36,583 nucleotides of DNA, from assembly GCA_021804485.1 (NCBI GenBank), contig JAJZHM010000008.1, forward strand, positions 1-36,583, written 5' to 3'. A program made the translations under genes and the position numbers. Shown piece after piece: positions 7,261 through 16,100 of the stretch; position 1 is the first letter of the stretch, and each line of letters opens with the position of its first letter. Origin of the DNA: Pseudomonadota bacterium (GTDB lineage Bacteria; Pseudomonadota; Gammaproteobacteria; Pseudomonadales; Moraxellaceae). The notes beneath the pieces were generated by a model. That model was given only the letters and a program-made list of their open reading frames with translations. It was not told where the DNA came from and did no database searches.

Positions 7261-8436
7261 TCAGAGCATACGCGCAATGATTTCCTTCATGATTTCATTG
7301 GTACCTCCGTAGATGCGATTGGCCCGCATGTCAATCCATGCCCGGGCTATCGGGTAATCGAGCATGTATCCATAACCACCGTGCAATTGTACGCAGGCAT
7401 CCACGACTTTGCAGAGCAGGTCTGAGCACCAGTATTTGGCTGCAGCAGCAGCGTCAATACTCAGTGAACCATCAAGAATTTGTTGCATGCACCGATCGAC
7501 AAACACGCGACCAATCTGGATTTCAGATTTGAGTTCAGCAAGTTGAAAGCGGCTGTTCTGGAATGATGCGACTGGTTTTCCAAAGACTTTGCGGTCGCGG
7601 ACATACTGCAGCGTCTCCGCATAGGCATATTCAGCACCCGCGATACACATGATGGCAATCATCAGGCGTTCCCAGGCCAGTTCCTGCATCAGCATGATGA
7701 ATCCCATCCCTTCATGGCCAAGGATTTGATCAGCGGGAACACGCACATCCTGAAAGAACAGTTCACAGGTGTCCTGTGCTTTCATGCCGACTTTTTTCAG
7801 CGGGCGTCCTTTGCTGAATCCTGGAGACCGGGTATCAACAAGAAAGAGCGAGAGTGCTGCTGATCCGGGTTTGTCATGATTGGTGCGGGCAACGACGATG
7901 ACGAGATCGCTAAGGTATCCATTGGTAATAAAGATCTTGGCACCGTTGAGGATGTAACTGTCACCATCACGGACAGCGCGTGTCTGAACATTTTGCAAAT
8001 CCGAGCCGGTTCCGGGTTCGGTCATGGCAATGGCGGCAATCACTTCGCCGCGTGCCATAGGTGGCAGCCATTGCTGCTTCTGTTCTTCATTGCCAAAATT
8101 CAGCAGGTAATTGGCAACAATATCCGAATGCAGCGCAAATCCACAGCCGGAATCGCCGGCATAGGCCTGCTCCTCCATGAGAATCATGCTGTAGCTGCGA
8201 TCAACTCCTGAACCACCATAGGCTTCGGGCAAGGTCGGACAGAGCAGGCCAAGGGCCCCAGCTTTCAGCCAGAGTTCCCGATCCACATGTTGCTGAGCTT
8301 CAAAACGTTCGCGATGCGGGACAACTTCTTCAGCAAAAAACCGTCGGACGGTATGGCGAAATGCAGCATGATCTTCATTGAACAGGGTTCGAGGCATCAT
8401 CCAGGGTATATCATTCAGCGGGTCCATAAGGCACAT
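7261..8436 (-). CDS. Acyl-CoA dehydrogenase with catalytic Glu at the isovaleryl/long-chain position
   Basis: A 391-aa flavoprotein that introduces the alpha-beta double bond in an acyl-CoA and passes electrons to ETF. Family signatures: AMTEPGTGSDL (137-147), FITNG (169-173), the RDRKVFGKPVASFQ segment, and QLHGGYGYM. The position that is the catalytic Glu in medium-chain enzymes (YEGT) is Gly here (IYGGTNEI). Glu256 in ELAWERLMIA matches the alternative catalytic base of isovaleryl-CoA and long-chain dehydrogenases, so the enzyme should be active on branched or long acyl-CoA. The start is ambiguous between ATG at 8436 and 8427; neither has a clear ribosome site. It diverges from bioB and converges on the kinase gene. 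Substrate is not determined. Confidence 0.93.
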   Translation of the reverse strand: MCLMDPLNDIPWMMPRTLFNEDHAAFRHTVRRFFAEEVVPHRERFEAQQHVDRELWLKAGALGLLCPTLPEAYGGSGVDRSYSMILMEEQAYAGDSGCGFALHSDIVANYLLNFGNEEQKQQWLPPMARGEVIAAIAMTEPGTGSDLQNVQTRAVRDGDSYILNGAKIFITNGYLSDLVIVVARTNHDKPGSAALSLFLVDTRSPGFSKGRPLKKVGMKAQDTCELFFQDVRVPADQILGHEGMGFIMLMQELAWERLMIAIMCIAGAEYAYAETLQYVRDRKVFGKPVASFQNSRFQLAELKSEIQIGRVFVDRCMQQILDGSLSIDAAAAAKYWCSDLLCKVVDACVQLHGGYGYMLDYPIARAWIDMRANRIYGGTNEIMKEIIARML

Positions 8437-8476
8437 CCATTGATGTAAGTTTTATGACCATTAGTCTGGACCTAGA

Positions 8477-8505
8477 TTGCCAGAAATGATGGATGCTTGT
8501 AAACT
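8477..8505 (+). promoter_or_regulatory. Sigma-70-type promoter of the bio operon
   Basis: TTGCCA (8477-8482) and TAAACT (8500-8505) are separated by exactly 17 nt. They match TTGACA 5 of 6 and TATAAT 4 of 6. The -10 lies inside the left arm of the BirA-type operator, so bound BirA would block polymerase. This is the likely transcription start region for bioBFHC. Confidence 0.6.
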
Positions 8506-8528
8506 AAAAAAATGAAATCAGTTTACGA
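8497..8528. promoter_or_regulatory. BirA-type biotin operator in front of bioB
   Basis: Left arm TTGTAAACT (8497-8505), 14-nt spacer, right arm AGTTTACGA (8520-8528). The arms are inverted repeats with one mismatch and match the known BirA operator TTGTAAACC, N14-15, GGTTTACAA. The site overlaps the -10 and ends 8 nt before the bioB start codon, so it can explain biotin-dependent repression of the whole operon. The birA gene is not in this window. Confidence 0.8.
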
Positions 8529-8536
8529 GGTTGGGT

Positions 8537-9547
8537 ATGATTCGGCATGACTGGACACGACAGGAGATTGAGGCGCTTTTTGCCCTGCCGCTGGGGGATT
8601 TGGTATTTCAGGCACAGGGGGTACACCGGCGCCATTTTGATGCAACTGAACTGCAGGCATCCACCCTGATGTCCATCAAGACAGGGGCCTGTCCCGAGGA
8701 CTGCGCCTACTGTTCTCAGTCAAGCCGTTATGCAACCGGACTTGCCCGAGAAAAGCTGGTTGATGTGGATGCTGTTCTGGAGCAGGCGCATGCGGCGCGC
8801 GCGTCTGGCTCCAGTCGGTTCTGTATGGGTGCTGCCTGGCGTTCGCCCCATGATCGGGATATGCCGGTATTGCTGGAGATGGTGCGACAGGTCAAGGCGC
8901 TTGGCCTTGAAACCTGCATGACTCTGGGGATGCTCAAGGAAGGGCAGGCTGAGGCTTTTGCCGAGGCGGGACTGGATTACTATAACCATAATCTGGATAC
9001 CTCCGCCGAGTACTACAGTGAGATTGTACACACCCGTACCTACGAAGACAGGTTGGATACTCTAGCGCAGGTTCGTCAGGCAGGGATCAAGGTTTGCAGT
9101 GGTGGCATTCTGGGAATGGGCGAGGAGCGATCCGATCGGGCTGGGTTGTTATTACAGCTTGCAACTTTGCCGGCTCACCCGGAATCAGTGCCGATTAACC
9201 GGCTGGTACCGATTCCGGGAACTCCGCTTGAGAATGCTCCTGAACTTGATGAGTTTGAATTTGTTCGAACCATTGCTGTGGCGCGAATTCTGATGCCTGC
9301 TTCCTGGATTCGTCTGTCTGCTGGTCGGGAGCGGATGCCGGACAGCCTGCAGGCACTTTGTTTTATGGCTGGAGCCAATTCCCTTTTCCTAGGCTGCAAA
9401 CTGCTTACTACTCCCAATGCCGCCATGGATCACGATCAGCAGTTACTGGCCAGACTGGGGATGCACCTGGCTGCCCCAAAACCCGTTGTAGCACCGCCGC
9501 GTCCTTATTATGATGCCATGCAGCCGGAACTGATCCAGCATGTCTGA
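8537..9547 (+). CDS. bioB: Biotin synthase
   Basis: Radical SAM enzyme inserting sulfur into dethiobiotin, the last step of biotin synthesis. 336 aa from the ATG at 8537, with GAGG 8 nt upstream; a TTG at 8531 in the same frame has no better support. The radical SAM cysteines are Cys52, Cys56 and Cys59 in [13 protein letters not shown]. Further family signatures are [20 protein letters not shown], and GGILGMGE; the C-terminal [14 protein letters not shown] block carries the family's late Arg/Cys region. Length is normal. It is the first gene of the bio operon and overlaps bioF by 8 nt. A BirA-type operator lies directly upstream. Confidence 0.97.
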   Translation: MIRHDWTRQEIEALFALPLGDLVFQAQGVHRRHFDATELQASTLMSIKTGACPEDCAYCSQSSRYATGLAREKLVDVDAVLEQAHAARASGSSRFCMGAAWRSPHDRDMPVLLEMVRQVKALGLETCMTLGMLKEGQAEAFAEAGLDYYNHNLDTSAEYYSEIVHTRTYEDRLDTLAQVRQAGIKVCSGGILGMGEERSDRAGLLLQLATLPAHPESVPINRLVPIPGTPLENAPELDEFEFVRTIAVARILMPASWIRLSAGRERMPDSLQALCFMAGANSLFLGCKLLTTPNAAMDHDQQLLARLGMHLAAPKPVVAPPRPYYDAMQPELIQHV

Positions 9548-10703
9548 ATGGAGTGCCATGCTGGCAGCCCGGGCAGAGGAGGGGTTGTACCGGGTACAGC
9601 GCGCTCATGCCGGAGTACAGTCGGTATGCCTGCAAGGGACTGAGGGTGAGCGCTGGCTTAACTTCTGCAGTAACGATTATCTTGGCATGGCGGCAGATCC
9701 TCAGCTGGTTGAGGCACTTGCCGAGGGAGCACGGCACTACGGGGTCGGTTCGGGGGCATCCCATCTGGTTTGTGGTCATCACGAATGCCATGAGCAACTG
9801 TGTGCGGAACTGTGCGACTGGACCGGTAGGGACAGGGCTCTGCTTTTTGCGAGCGGCTGGCAGGCCAATCTGGCGGTGATTGACAGTTTTTGCCAAGCGG
9901 GTGACTGGGTGTTGCAGGATCGCCTCAATCATGCCTCGTTGCTTGATGCCGGGCGTTTGGCCCGTACCCGTCTGCATCGTTATCCGCATGCGGATGTGCG
10001 GGCAGCCCAAAATTGGGGGAAGGAGGATCGTAGGGTTCGCATGCTGGTTAGTGATGCTGTATTCAGTATGGATGGCGATCTGGCCCCGGTGCAGGAACTT
10101 GTCGGGTTGGCACAGTCCCGGCAAGCGTTGCTCTTTCTGGATGATGCCCACGGACTTGGTGTTCTAGGTGATCAGGGGCAGGGCTGGGCAGCGCAATGGT
10201 CGCAAAAGGACTGTCCCTTGCTGGTGCTGGCCTTCGGCAAGGCTCTAGGCGGGCAAGGCGCCTGCGTCCTAGGTCCTGCAGAAATGATGGAATGGATGGT
10301 GCAGATGGCCCGGCCTTATATTTATACCACCGCCATGTCGCCGGCAATGGCCTTTGCCATGCAGGCAAGTGTCCGGATCGTTCGCGACCAGCATGAGCGT
10401 CGGTTGAGACTGCGGGCGAGAATTGCCCAGTTCCGGGAAGGCTGCCGTAGAATGGCACTGCCTGTTATGCCCAGTGAAACGGCAATTCAGCCGTTGATGG
10501 TTGGTGATACCCGGCAGGCTATGGCGCTTGGTCAGGGTCTGGCAGAGGCCGGAATCTGGGTGAGTGCCATCAGGCCACCGACGGTGCCGCGTGGGACGGC
10601 GCGCTTGCGCGTTACCCTCAGCGCCGCCCACAGTACAGAACAGGTTGCTGAACTGCTGGCTGCACTGAACCTGCTTTGGCCCACTGCCTTGCGCACGGAG
10701 TGA
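9540..10703 (+). CDS. bioF: 8-amino-7-oxononanoate synthase
   Basis: PLP enzyme condensing pimeloyl-[ACP] with L-alanine to give 8-amino-7-oxononanoate (KAPA). 387 aa. Seen: [11 protein letters not shown] (41-51), [12 protein letters not shown] (70-81), [10 protein letters not shown] (201-210, the PLP-nitrogen Asp and the His stacked on the ring), and the Schiff-base Lys234 in [11 protein letters not shown]. The start ATG overlaps the end of bioB by 8 nt and the stop overlaps the bioH start, so translation is coupled throughout. Length is as expected. Confidence 0.96.
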   Translation: MSEWSAMLAARAEEGLYRVQRAHAGVQSVCLQGTEGERWLNFCSNDYLGMAADPQLVEALAEGARHYGVGSGASHLVCGHHECHEQLCAELCDWTGRDRALLFASGWQANLAVIDSFCQAGDWVLQDRLNHASLLDAGRLARTRLHRYPHADVRAAQNWGKEDRRVRMLVSDAVFSMDGDLAPVQELVGLAQSRQALLFLDDAHGLGVLGDQGQGWAAQWSQKDCPLLVLAFGKALGGQGACVLGPAEMMEWMVQMARPYIYTTAMSPAMAFAMQASVRIVRDQHERRLRLRARIAQFREGCRRMALPVMPSETAIQPLMVGDTRQAMALGQGLAEAGIWVSAIRPPTVPRGTARLRVTLSAAHSTEQVAELLAALNLLWPTALRTE

Positions 10704-11371
10704 TGGCAATGGCTCAGGCTGCAGGCATGATTCTCAATGGCTGGGGTTGGAGCCCGGCACTCTGGTCCGTGGAGTCGGAATGGTTTATTCCTGACTATAG
10801 CGAAGTCAGTATGGACCGGCAGCTTGACAGGCTTGTCAACTGCTGTGTTGTGAATGAACCGCTGCATCTGGTGGGCTGGTCAATGGGTGGGTTGTTGGCC
10901 CTGCGTCTCGCGCATGAACGCCCCGAGTGGTTTCGCTGTGTCTCGTTGCTGGCCTGTAATCCCTTTTTTTTGGGTGACCGGGACTGGCCGGGGGTGGGAA
11001 TGCCGTCATGGTCCAGTTTTGCTGCGGCATTGCTTCAATCGCCGGTGGATCAGTGGTGGCGCTTTGTTGCCCTGCAGTTGCAGGGGGAGGCCCACCCTGC
11101 AGCCATGATGCGTCAGATACGCCAGAATCCGGACTGGCGACCTTCGGGGCACTGGGTGGAACAGTTGGACTGGTTGCAATTTGATGCGCGTCCCTTGCTG
11201 ACTCATGTCCACGTTCCTTGCAGGGTGCTGCTGGGTGGGCAGGATCGTCTTGTGCCGCCTGCTCTGTCCGGGATGTGGCCATCAGCCTGGCAGGTTGATG
11301 TCTGGGAAGAGGTCGGTCATCTTCTGCCCTTACATTCGAATCGCCTACAGACCTGGTTGAACGAGAAATGA
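10703..11371 (+). CDS. bioH: BioH-like pimeloyl-ACP methyl ester carboxylesterase (short form)
   Basis: Alpha/beta-hydrolase that releases methanol from pimeloyl-ACP methyl ester, giving pimeloyl-ACP for BioF. The ATG at 10703 overlaps the bioF stop (TGATG) with GGAG just upstream, giving 222 aa; an upstream in-frame start at 10676 lies inside bioF. The triad is visible: Ser60 in GWSMGG, Asp181 in GGQDRLVP, His206 in VGHLLPLH. The protein begins directly at ILNGWGWSPALW, which corresponds to the LLHGWG loop, so the first strands and about 30 residues found in E. coli BioH are missing. Position between bioF and bioC supports the role. The short form and N for H in the oxyanion motif are unusual. 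Confidence 0.85.
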   Translation: MAMAQAAGMILNGWGWSPALWSVESEWFIPDYSEVSMDRQLDRLVNCCVVNEPLHLVGWSMGGLLALRLAHERPEWFRCVSLLACNPFFLGDRDWPGVGMPSWSSFAAALLQSPVDQWWRFVALQLQGEAHPAAMMRQIRQNPDWRPSGHWVEQLDWLQFDARPLLTHVHVPCRVLLGGQDRLVPPALSGMWPSAWQVDVWEEVGHLLPLHSNRLQTWLNEK

Positions 11372-12159
11372 ACGAGATGAACCGGTTCCAGCGGCGGGTG
11401 CATGAGGCGTTCGATCAGGCTGGCATGTTCTACGATCGTCATGCTGTACTGCAACGACAGGCTATGCTGAAACTGCTGACGCTCCTGCCTGAATCCAGCC
11501 ACCAAGTGCCATTCTGGCTGGATGTGGGCTCAGGAACCGGACTGGTTTATGAAGCGCTGGCGGCCCAATTGCCGGCTATTGATGTTGTCTGTTTTGATCT
11601 CGCCGCCGGAATGCTGAAGGTTGCAGGCACTAAGGGGAGCAGGCTTCTGGTTCAGGGTGATATGCACCGTCTACCCTTTGCCGATGCTTCGTTACCTGTG
11701 GTGATTAGCAATTTTGCCCTTCAATGGACTGATCATCCGAAACATCTGCTTGCTGAGTTCTCAAGGGTTTTGAGCGATGAAGGCATTGTCGCATTTTCTG
11801 TGCCGGTGCAGGGTTCCCTGCAAGCCTTGAGCAAGGGATGGGCAGCGGCAGGGCTGGTTCCGCCCATTAATGAATTGCCCTCAGGCAAGGACTGGCTTGA
11901 TGCAGTTCAAAAGAACGCATTAAGCGTTGTGCAGATATGGAACGATCGTCTGGAATATCGGGATGATGATGCTCGTCAGGCACTGGCTCTGGTGCGGGAT
12001 CTTGGGGCGGGAACCCGAAAAAAACCAGCTATGGGACTTATGAGTCCTCGTCGCTGGCAGAAGGTGCTGAATGCCTGGTCGCTGCTCAGTGAGGGACGTG
12101 GGTATTGTATTGATTATGAGGTATTGTGGATGGTTTTGGCCAAAAAACCGCCATATTAA
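11368..12159 (+). CDS. bioC: Malonyl-[ACP] O-methyltransferase
   Basis: SAM-dependent methyltransferase that caps malonyl-ACP so that fatty-acid synthesis can build the pimelate chain. 263 aa. Seen: the N-terminal FDQAGMFYDRHAVLQ segment typical of BioC, the SAM-binding LDVGSGTG (motif I, about 51-58), DLAAGML after it, and ISNFALQWTDHP, close to the BioC signature NLALQWC. The start codon overlaps the bioH stop by 4 nt (ATGA). It ends the bio operon here; bioD, usually next in Pseudomonas, is absent, and no hairpin terminator follows. Confidence 0.93.
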   Translation: MNEMNRFQRRVHEAFDQAGMFYDRHAVLQRQAMLKLLTLLPESSHQVPFWLDVGSGTGLVYEALAAQLPAIDVVCFDLAAGMLKVAGTKGSRLLVQGDMHRLPFADASLPVVISNFALQWTDHPKHLLAEFSRVLSDEGIVAFSVPVQGSLQALSKGWAAAGLVPPINELPSGKDWLDAVQKNALSVVQIWNDRLEYRDDDARQALALVRDLGAGTRKKPAMGLMSPRRWQKVLNAWSLLSEGRGYCIDYEVLWMVLAKKPPY

Positions 12160-12202
12160 AAAAATACAATAAAATCATGTTGATGGATTTGTTGTTTCTT
12201 GG

Positions 12203-12235
12203 TTTTCCACGCGGTTATCCACGGACATTGTGGAT
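12203..12235. other. Cluster of DnaA-box-like 9-mers between bioC and the dehydrogenase genes
   Basis: In the 271-nt gap between bioC and the next gene are TTTTCCACG (12203-12211) and TTATCCACG (12215-12223), 12 nt apart, and the inverted form of AATCCACAA just after; ATCCAC and GTGGAT (12217-12235) form a small inverted repeat with a 7-nt loop. TTATCCACG differs from the DnaA box TTATCCACA at one position. It could equally be an operator for the downstream gene. Nothing else in the gap is recognisable except a short inverted repeat, CTGTA...TACAG, near 12345-12360. Confidence 0.3.
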
Positions 12236-12430
12236 TGTTTGATAGGATTCTAACGATCGCCTGAAGAAAAAACCGATTGGTCACAAATTGCGCTACAAGT
12301 GTGCATTTATCTGTCCTAGAATCAAGGCACCTTCAGAACCAAAGCTGTACTGGCATACAGTTGCGTTCTGTCCCATGGACGACATGTTCGTGTTCAGGAT
12401 TTCTCCGCTCTTAAAGTGAGGATATACAGC

Positions 12431-14230
12431 ATGACTCAGTACAAGGCTCCTTTGCGTGATATTCAGTTTGTCTTGCATGAAGTACTCAATGTTGAACAGC
12501 ATTATGCCGGCATTCCCGCCTATGCTGAAACCAATCGTGAGTTGGTGGACAGTATCATTGAAGCCGGTGCGCAGTTTGCTGAGAACGAGTTGTCCCCAAT
12601 CAATCGCAATGGCGATGAAGAAGGATGCCATTTCGAGGATGGAGTGGTTACTACCCCCAAAGGCTTCAAGGAAGCTTATACCAAGTTTGTCGAACTGGGT
12701 TTTGGCTCGCTCAATGCTGAGTCCGAGTTTGGGGGCCAGGGTCTGCCTTCTTCGCTAGGAATCGTGATCAGTGAATTAAATGGCACGGCCAACTGGTCGT
12801 GGGCAATGTATCCCGGTCTTTCCCATGGTGCGGTCAATACCCTTGAAGCGCATGGTTCCCCTGAGCAGAAAGAGACTTATCTGCACAAGCTGGTGAGTGG
12901 TCAGTGGACAGGCACCATGTGTCTGACTGAGTCCCATGCTGGTTCAGATCTCGGTATCATCCGCACCCGTGCCGAGCCACAGGCTGATGGTAGTTATGCT
13001 ATTACCGGTACCAAAATCTTCATCTCGGCGGGCGAACACGATATGGCCGAGAATATTGTTCATATCGTCCTTGCCCGACTCCCGGATGCACCCAAAGGCA
13101 CCAAGGGGATTTCTCTGTTTATCGTTCCCAAGTTCTTGCCGGATGCCGATGGTAATGTGGGTGCTCGCAATGGCGTTAAGTGTGGATCCATTGAACACAA
13201 AATGGGGATCAAGGGCTCAGCCACCTGCGTCATGAACTTTGATGCCGCTACCGGCTTTTTGGTTGGCCCACCTAATCGCGGTCTGAACTGCATGTTTACC
13301 TTCATGAATACGGCTCGTATTGGTACCGCTCTTCAGGGTGTCTGTGCGGCTGAAGGTTCGTTCCAGGGCGCACTGACTTATGCTCGTGATCGTTTGGCCA
13401 TGCGTTCACTTTCGGGCCCGAAGACCCCAGAAAAGGAAGCTGATCCAATCATCGTGCATCCTGCGGTACGACAGATGCTGCTCACCCAGAAGGTGTTTGC
13501 TGAAGGTGGTCGAGCCATGGTGTACTGGCTGTCAACCCAGACCGATGTTGTCCTCAAGGGTACAAGCGAGGAAGAGCGCAAGCAAGCTGATGACATGATG
13601 AGCTTTTTGACACCGATTGCCAAGGCATTCCTGACCGAGGTGGGCTATGAAGCGGCCAATCATGGTGTGCAGGTTTATGGTGGTCATGGCTTCATTCGGG
13701 AATGGGGTATGGAACAGATTGTTCGTGATACCCGTATCGCTCTGCTCTATGAAGGCACAACGCAAATTCAGGCACTGGATCTGCTGGGTCGCAAAGTATT
13801 ACAGACGCAGGGTGCCATGCTGCGCCAGTTCACTAAAATCGTCCACAAGTTCTGCAAAGCCAATGAGGATAATCCCCAAATGGCTGATTTTGTTTCTGAA
13901 TTGAATCGTCTGAATCAGGAATGGGGTGAGTTGACCACAGAAATTGGTATGCGAGCCATGCAGAATGCTGATGAAGTTGGTGCTGCAGCAGTCGACTATA
14001 TGATGTATTCCGGCTACATTACCATGGGTTATCTGTGGGCGTGGATGGCTCAGGTTGCTCAGCAGAAGATTGCGGCTGGAGAAGGTGATGCTGCCTTTTA
14101 TCATGCCAAAATCCAGACGGCAAAGTTCTACTTCAAGAAGATTCTGCCGCGCACCCAGTCGCACCGTGCGGTGATTCAGGGTGGTCTGGATGTCTTGATG
14201 CAGGTTGATGCCGAACATATGGCCTTCTGA
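12431..14230 (+). CDS. Acyl-CoA dehydrogenase, DmdC-like large form (paralogue 1)
   Basis: 599 aa from the ATG at 12431, with GAGGA 8 nt upstream; the in-frame GTG at 12416 is unlikely. A large acyl-CoA dehydrogenase with an N-terminal extension (YKAPLRDIQFVLHEVL) and a C-terminal extra domain, as in DmdC/FadE-like proteins of Pseudomonas. Motifs: MCLTESHAGSDLG, KIFISAGEHD, an IEHKMGIKGSATC block, and the catalytic Glu in LLYEGTTQIQALDL. It should desaturate an acyl-CoA and reduce ETF; DmdC relatives act on 3-methylmercaptopropionyl-CoA, but many homologues act on ordinary fatty acyl-CoA. The next gene is a paralogue. Substrate cannot be assigned. Confidence 0.93.
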   Translation: MTQYKAPLRDIQFVLHEVLNVEQHYAGIPAYAETNRELVDSIIEAGAQFAENELSPINRNGDEEGCHFEDGVVTTPKGFKEAYTKFVELGFGSLNAESEFGGQGLPSSLGIVISELNGTANWSWAMYPGLSHGAVNTLEAHGSPEQKETYLHKLVSGQWTGTMCLTESHAGSDLGIIRTRAEPQADGSYAITGTKIFISAGEHDMAENIVHIVLARLPDAPKGTKGISLFIVPKFLPDADGNVGARNGVKCGSIEHKMGIKGSATCVMNFDAATGFLVGPPNRGLNCMFTFMNTARIGTALQGVCAAEGSFQGALTYARDRLAMRSLSGPKTPEKEADPIIVHPAVRQMLLTQKVFAEGGRAMVYWLSTQTDVVLKGTSEEERKQADDMMSFLTPIAKAFLTEVGYEAANHGVQVYGGHGFIREWGMEQIVRDTRIALLYEGTTQIQALDLLGRKVLQTQGAMLRQFTKIVHKFCKANEDNPQMADFVSELNRLNQEWGELTTEIGMRAMQNADEVGAAAVDYMMYSGYITMGYLWAWMAQVAQQKIAAGEGDAAFYHAKIQTAKFYFKKILPRTQSHRAVIQGGLDVLMQVDAEHMAF

Positions 14231-14254
14231 GTTGGGTCAGTGAGGTACTTTTGA

Positions 14255-14281
14255 GCAAAAGCCCGCCTTGCGGGCTTTTGC
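14255..14281 (+). terminator. Strong hairpin between the two paralogous dehydrogenase genes
   Basis: GCAAAAGCCCGC, loop CTT, GCGGGCTTTTGC: a perfect 12-bp stem with a GC-rich core and a T-run in the right arm. It is 24 nt after the first dehydrogenase stop and leaves only 39 nt before the second dehydrogenase start. It should terminate, or strongly reduce, readthrough into the second gene. Confidence 0.85.
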
Positions 14282-14320
14282 ACGTTGAATGAACGAAATT
14301 TCGCTTGTGAGGAAGACATC

Positions 14321-16096
14321 ATGCCAGTGTATAAAGCCCCGTTGCGGGATATGCGTTTTGTTGCCTTTGAGGTGTTTCAGGCCGATAAGTTCTGGGTCTC
14401 GAATCCTGCTTTTGCTGAAATCGATCGTGAAGTGGTCGATGCAGTCCTGGAAGAAAATGCCCGTTTCAATGAAGAAGTGGTGATGCCGCTGAATCGCAGC
14501 GGTGATGAGGAAGGTTGCCGTATTGAAGGTGACAAGGTTAGTACGCCGGCTGGATTTCAGGCGGCGTTCAGGCAGTATGCGGAAGGTGGCTGGATCGGAC
14601 TTGGTGCGGAAACAGACTATGGTGGACAAGGGTTCCCCAAGATGGTGACCGTCATGACCGACGAGATTCTCTATGCCTGTAATCCGTCTTTTGCACTTTA
14701 TCCCCAACTGGGTATTGGCGCAGCTTTGGCACTGTCGCAGCATGCCAGTGAAGAAATCAGAAAACTTTATCTGCCACGCATTTATTCCGGTACGTGGTGT
14801 GGCACCATGTGTTTGACGGAACCGCATGCCGGCACGGATCTGGGCATCATTCGCAGCCGTGCGGAACCCCAGGCGGATGGAAGCTATCGAATCACCGGTA
14901 CCAAAATCTTTATCACCGGTGGTGAACATGATCTGGCAGAAAATATTGTCCATCTGGTTTTGGCCAAATTGCCGGATGCTCCCGCCGGTTCCAAAGGTAT
15001 TTCCTTGTTCTTGGTTCCTAAATTTCTGGTGGATAACGATGGTCATCTGGGGGCCCGCAACGCCGTCAAGGTCGGCTCGATCGAACACAAGATGGGAATC
15101 AAGGGGTCGGCAACCTGTGTTATGAACTTTGATGGTGCCCAAGGCTGGCTGATTGGAAAAGTCAATGAAGGCTTGGCCGCTATGTTTGTCATGATGAACT
15201 ACGAGCGTCTGTCCATGGGGATGCAGGGACTGGGAGCCTCTGAAATTGCTTACCAGAACGCTGCAGCCTACGCCCGTGACCGGTTGCAGGGACGGTCGGC
15301 TCGCGGTGTGCAGCAGAAGGACAAGATGGCCGATCCACTGCTGGTTCATCCGGATGTTCGGCGCATGCTGTTGACCGTACGCGCCAACAATGAGGCGGCG
15401 CGCTGTTTTGCCATGTATGTTTCCAAGGCACTTGATGAAAGCCGCTATGGTATGACTGAAGAAGTGCGGCGAGTGGCCAGTGACAAGGTGGCATTGTTTA
15501 CTCCGATCGCTAAGGCATTTCTTACCGATCGTGGCTTTGATGCCTGCGTCATGGCGCAGCAGGTGTTCGGTGGTCATGGCTACATTCGTGAGTGGGGTAT
15601 GGAACAGTATGTTCGGGATACCCGTATTGCCCAGATTTATGAAGGAACTAACGGCGTACAGGCGATGGATTTGGCCGGACGCAAGGTTGTACGCAATCAG
15701 GGCGCATCAGTGCAGCTTTATCTGAAGGAAGTACGTGCCTTGCGTGCAGAGCTTGGCGCGGGACTTGAGGTGTTTGCGATCAGTTTGAGTCATGCTGCCG
15801 ACGTTCTGGAAGAGGCGACCCAGGTACTGCTTGAGCAGGCTGCCTTGGATGTTGATTCGATCAGTGCGGCCTCGGTAGACTTCCTGCACCTTTTCGGACT
15901 GGTGGCCTATGCCCATATGTGGAGCATGATGGCGCAGGTTGCCCTGATACATCAGAATGATGATGCGTTTTATCGCAACAAGTTGCAGTTGGGTCATTAT
16001 TTTATGCAGCGCATGCTCCCGGAAATCGACAGTCGTTTGCAGACCATCAAGTCCGGTGCTCAGACCATGATGGCGTTTGCCGAAGGGTATTTCTGA
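14321..16096 (+). CDS. Acyl-CoA dehydrogenase, DmdC-like large form (paralogue 2)
   Basis: 591 aa from the ATG at 14321, with GAGGA 7 nt upstream; a TTG at 14285 would add an unconserved leader. Same architecture as the preceding gene: YKAPLRDMRFVAFEVF at the N-terminus, MCLTEPHAGTDLG, KIFITGGEHD, the IEHKMGIKGSATC block, and the catalytic Glu in QIYEGTNGVQAMDL, followed by the extra C-terminal helical domain. The close match over long blocks indicates an old tandem duplication. A terminator hairpin ends 39 nt before the start, so it needs readthrough or a promoter overlapping the hairpin. The beta-propeller gene follows 4 nt after its stop. Substrate is unknown. Confidence 0.93.
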   Translation: MPVYKAPLRDMRFVAFEVFQADKFWVSNPAFAEIDREVVDAVLEENARFNEEVVMPLNRSGDEEGCRIEGDKVSTPAGFQAAFRQYAEGGWIGLGAETDYGGQGFPKMVTVMTDEILYACNPSFALYPQLGIGAALALSQHASEEIRKLYLPRIYSGTWCGTMCLTEPHAGTDLGIIRSRAEPQADGSYRITGTKIFITGGEHDLAENIVHLVLAKLPDAPAGSKGISLFLVPKFLVDNDGHLGARNAVKVGSIEHKMGIKGSATCVMNFDGAQGWLIGKVNEGLAAMFVMMNYERLSMGMQGLGASEIAYQNAAAYARDRLQGRSARGVQQKDKMADPLLVHPDVRRMLLTVRANNEAARCFAMYVSKALDESRYGMTEEVRRVASDKVALFTPIAKAFLTDRGFDACVMAQQVFGGHGYIREWGMEQYVRDTRIAQIYEGTNGVQAMDLAGRKVVRNQGASVQLYLKEVRALRAELGAGLEVFAISLSHAADVLEEATQVLLEQAALDVDSISAASVDFLHLFGLVAYAHMWSMMAQVALIHQNDDAFYRNKLQLGHYFMQRMLPEIDSRLQTIKSGAQTMMAFAEGYF

Positions 16097-16100
16097 GAAC

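Noticed and set aside
9408-10151. A 247-codon minus-strand frame
   Set aside because: Antisense to bioB and bioF, both clear; no domain or ribosome site.
14237-15577. A 446-codon open frame on the minus strand
   Set aside because: It lies wholly antisense to the second large acyl-CoA dehydrogenase, whose motifs are intact. Its product shows no recognisable domain and a His/Gln-rich composition typical of antisense shadows.
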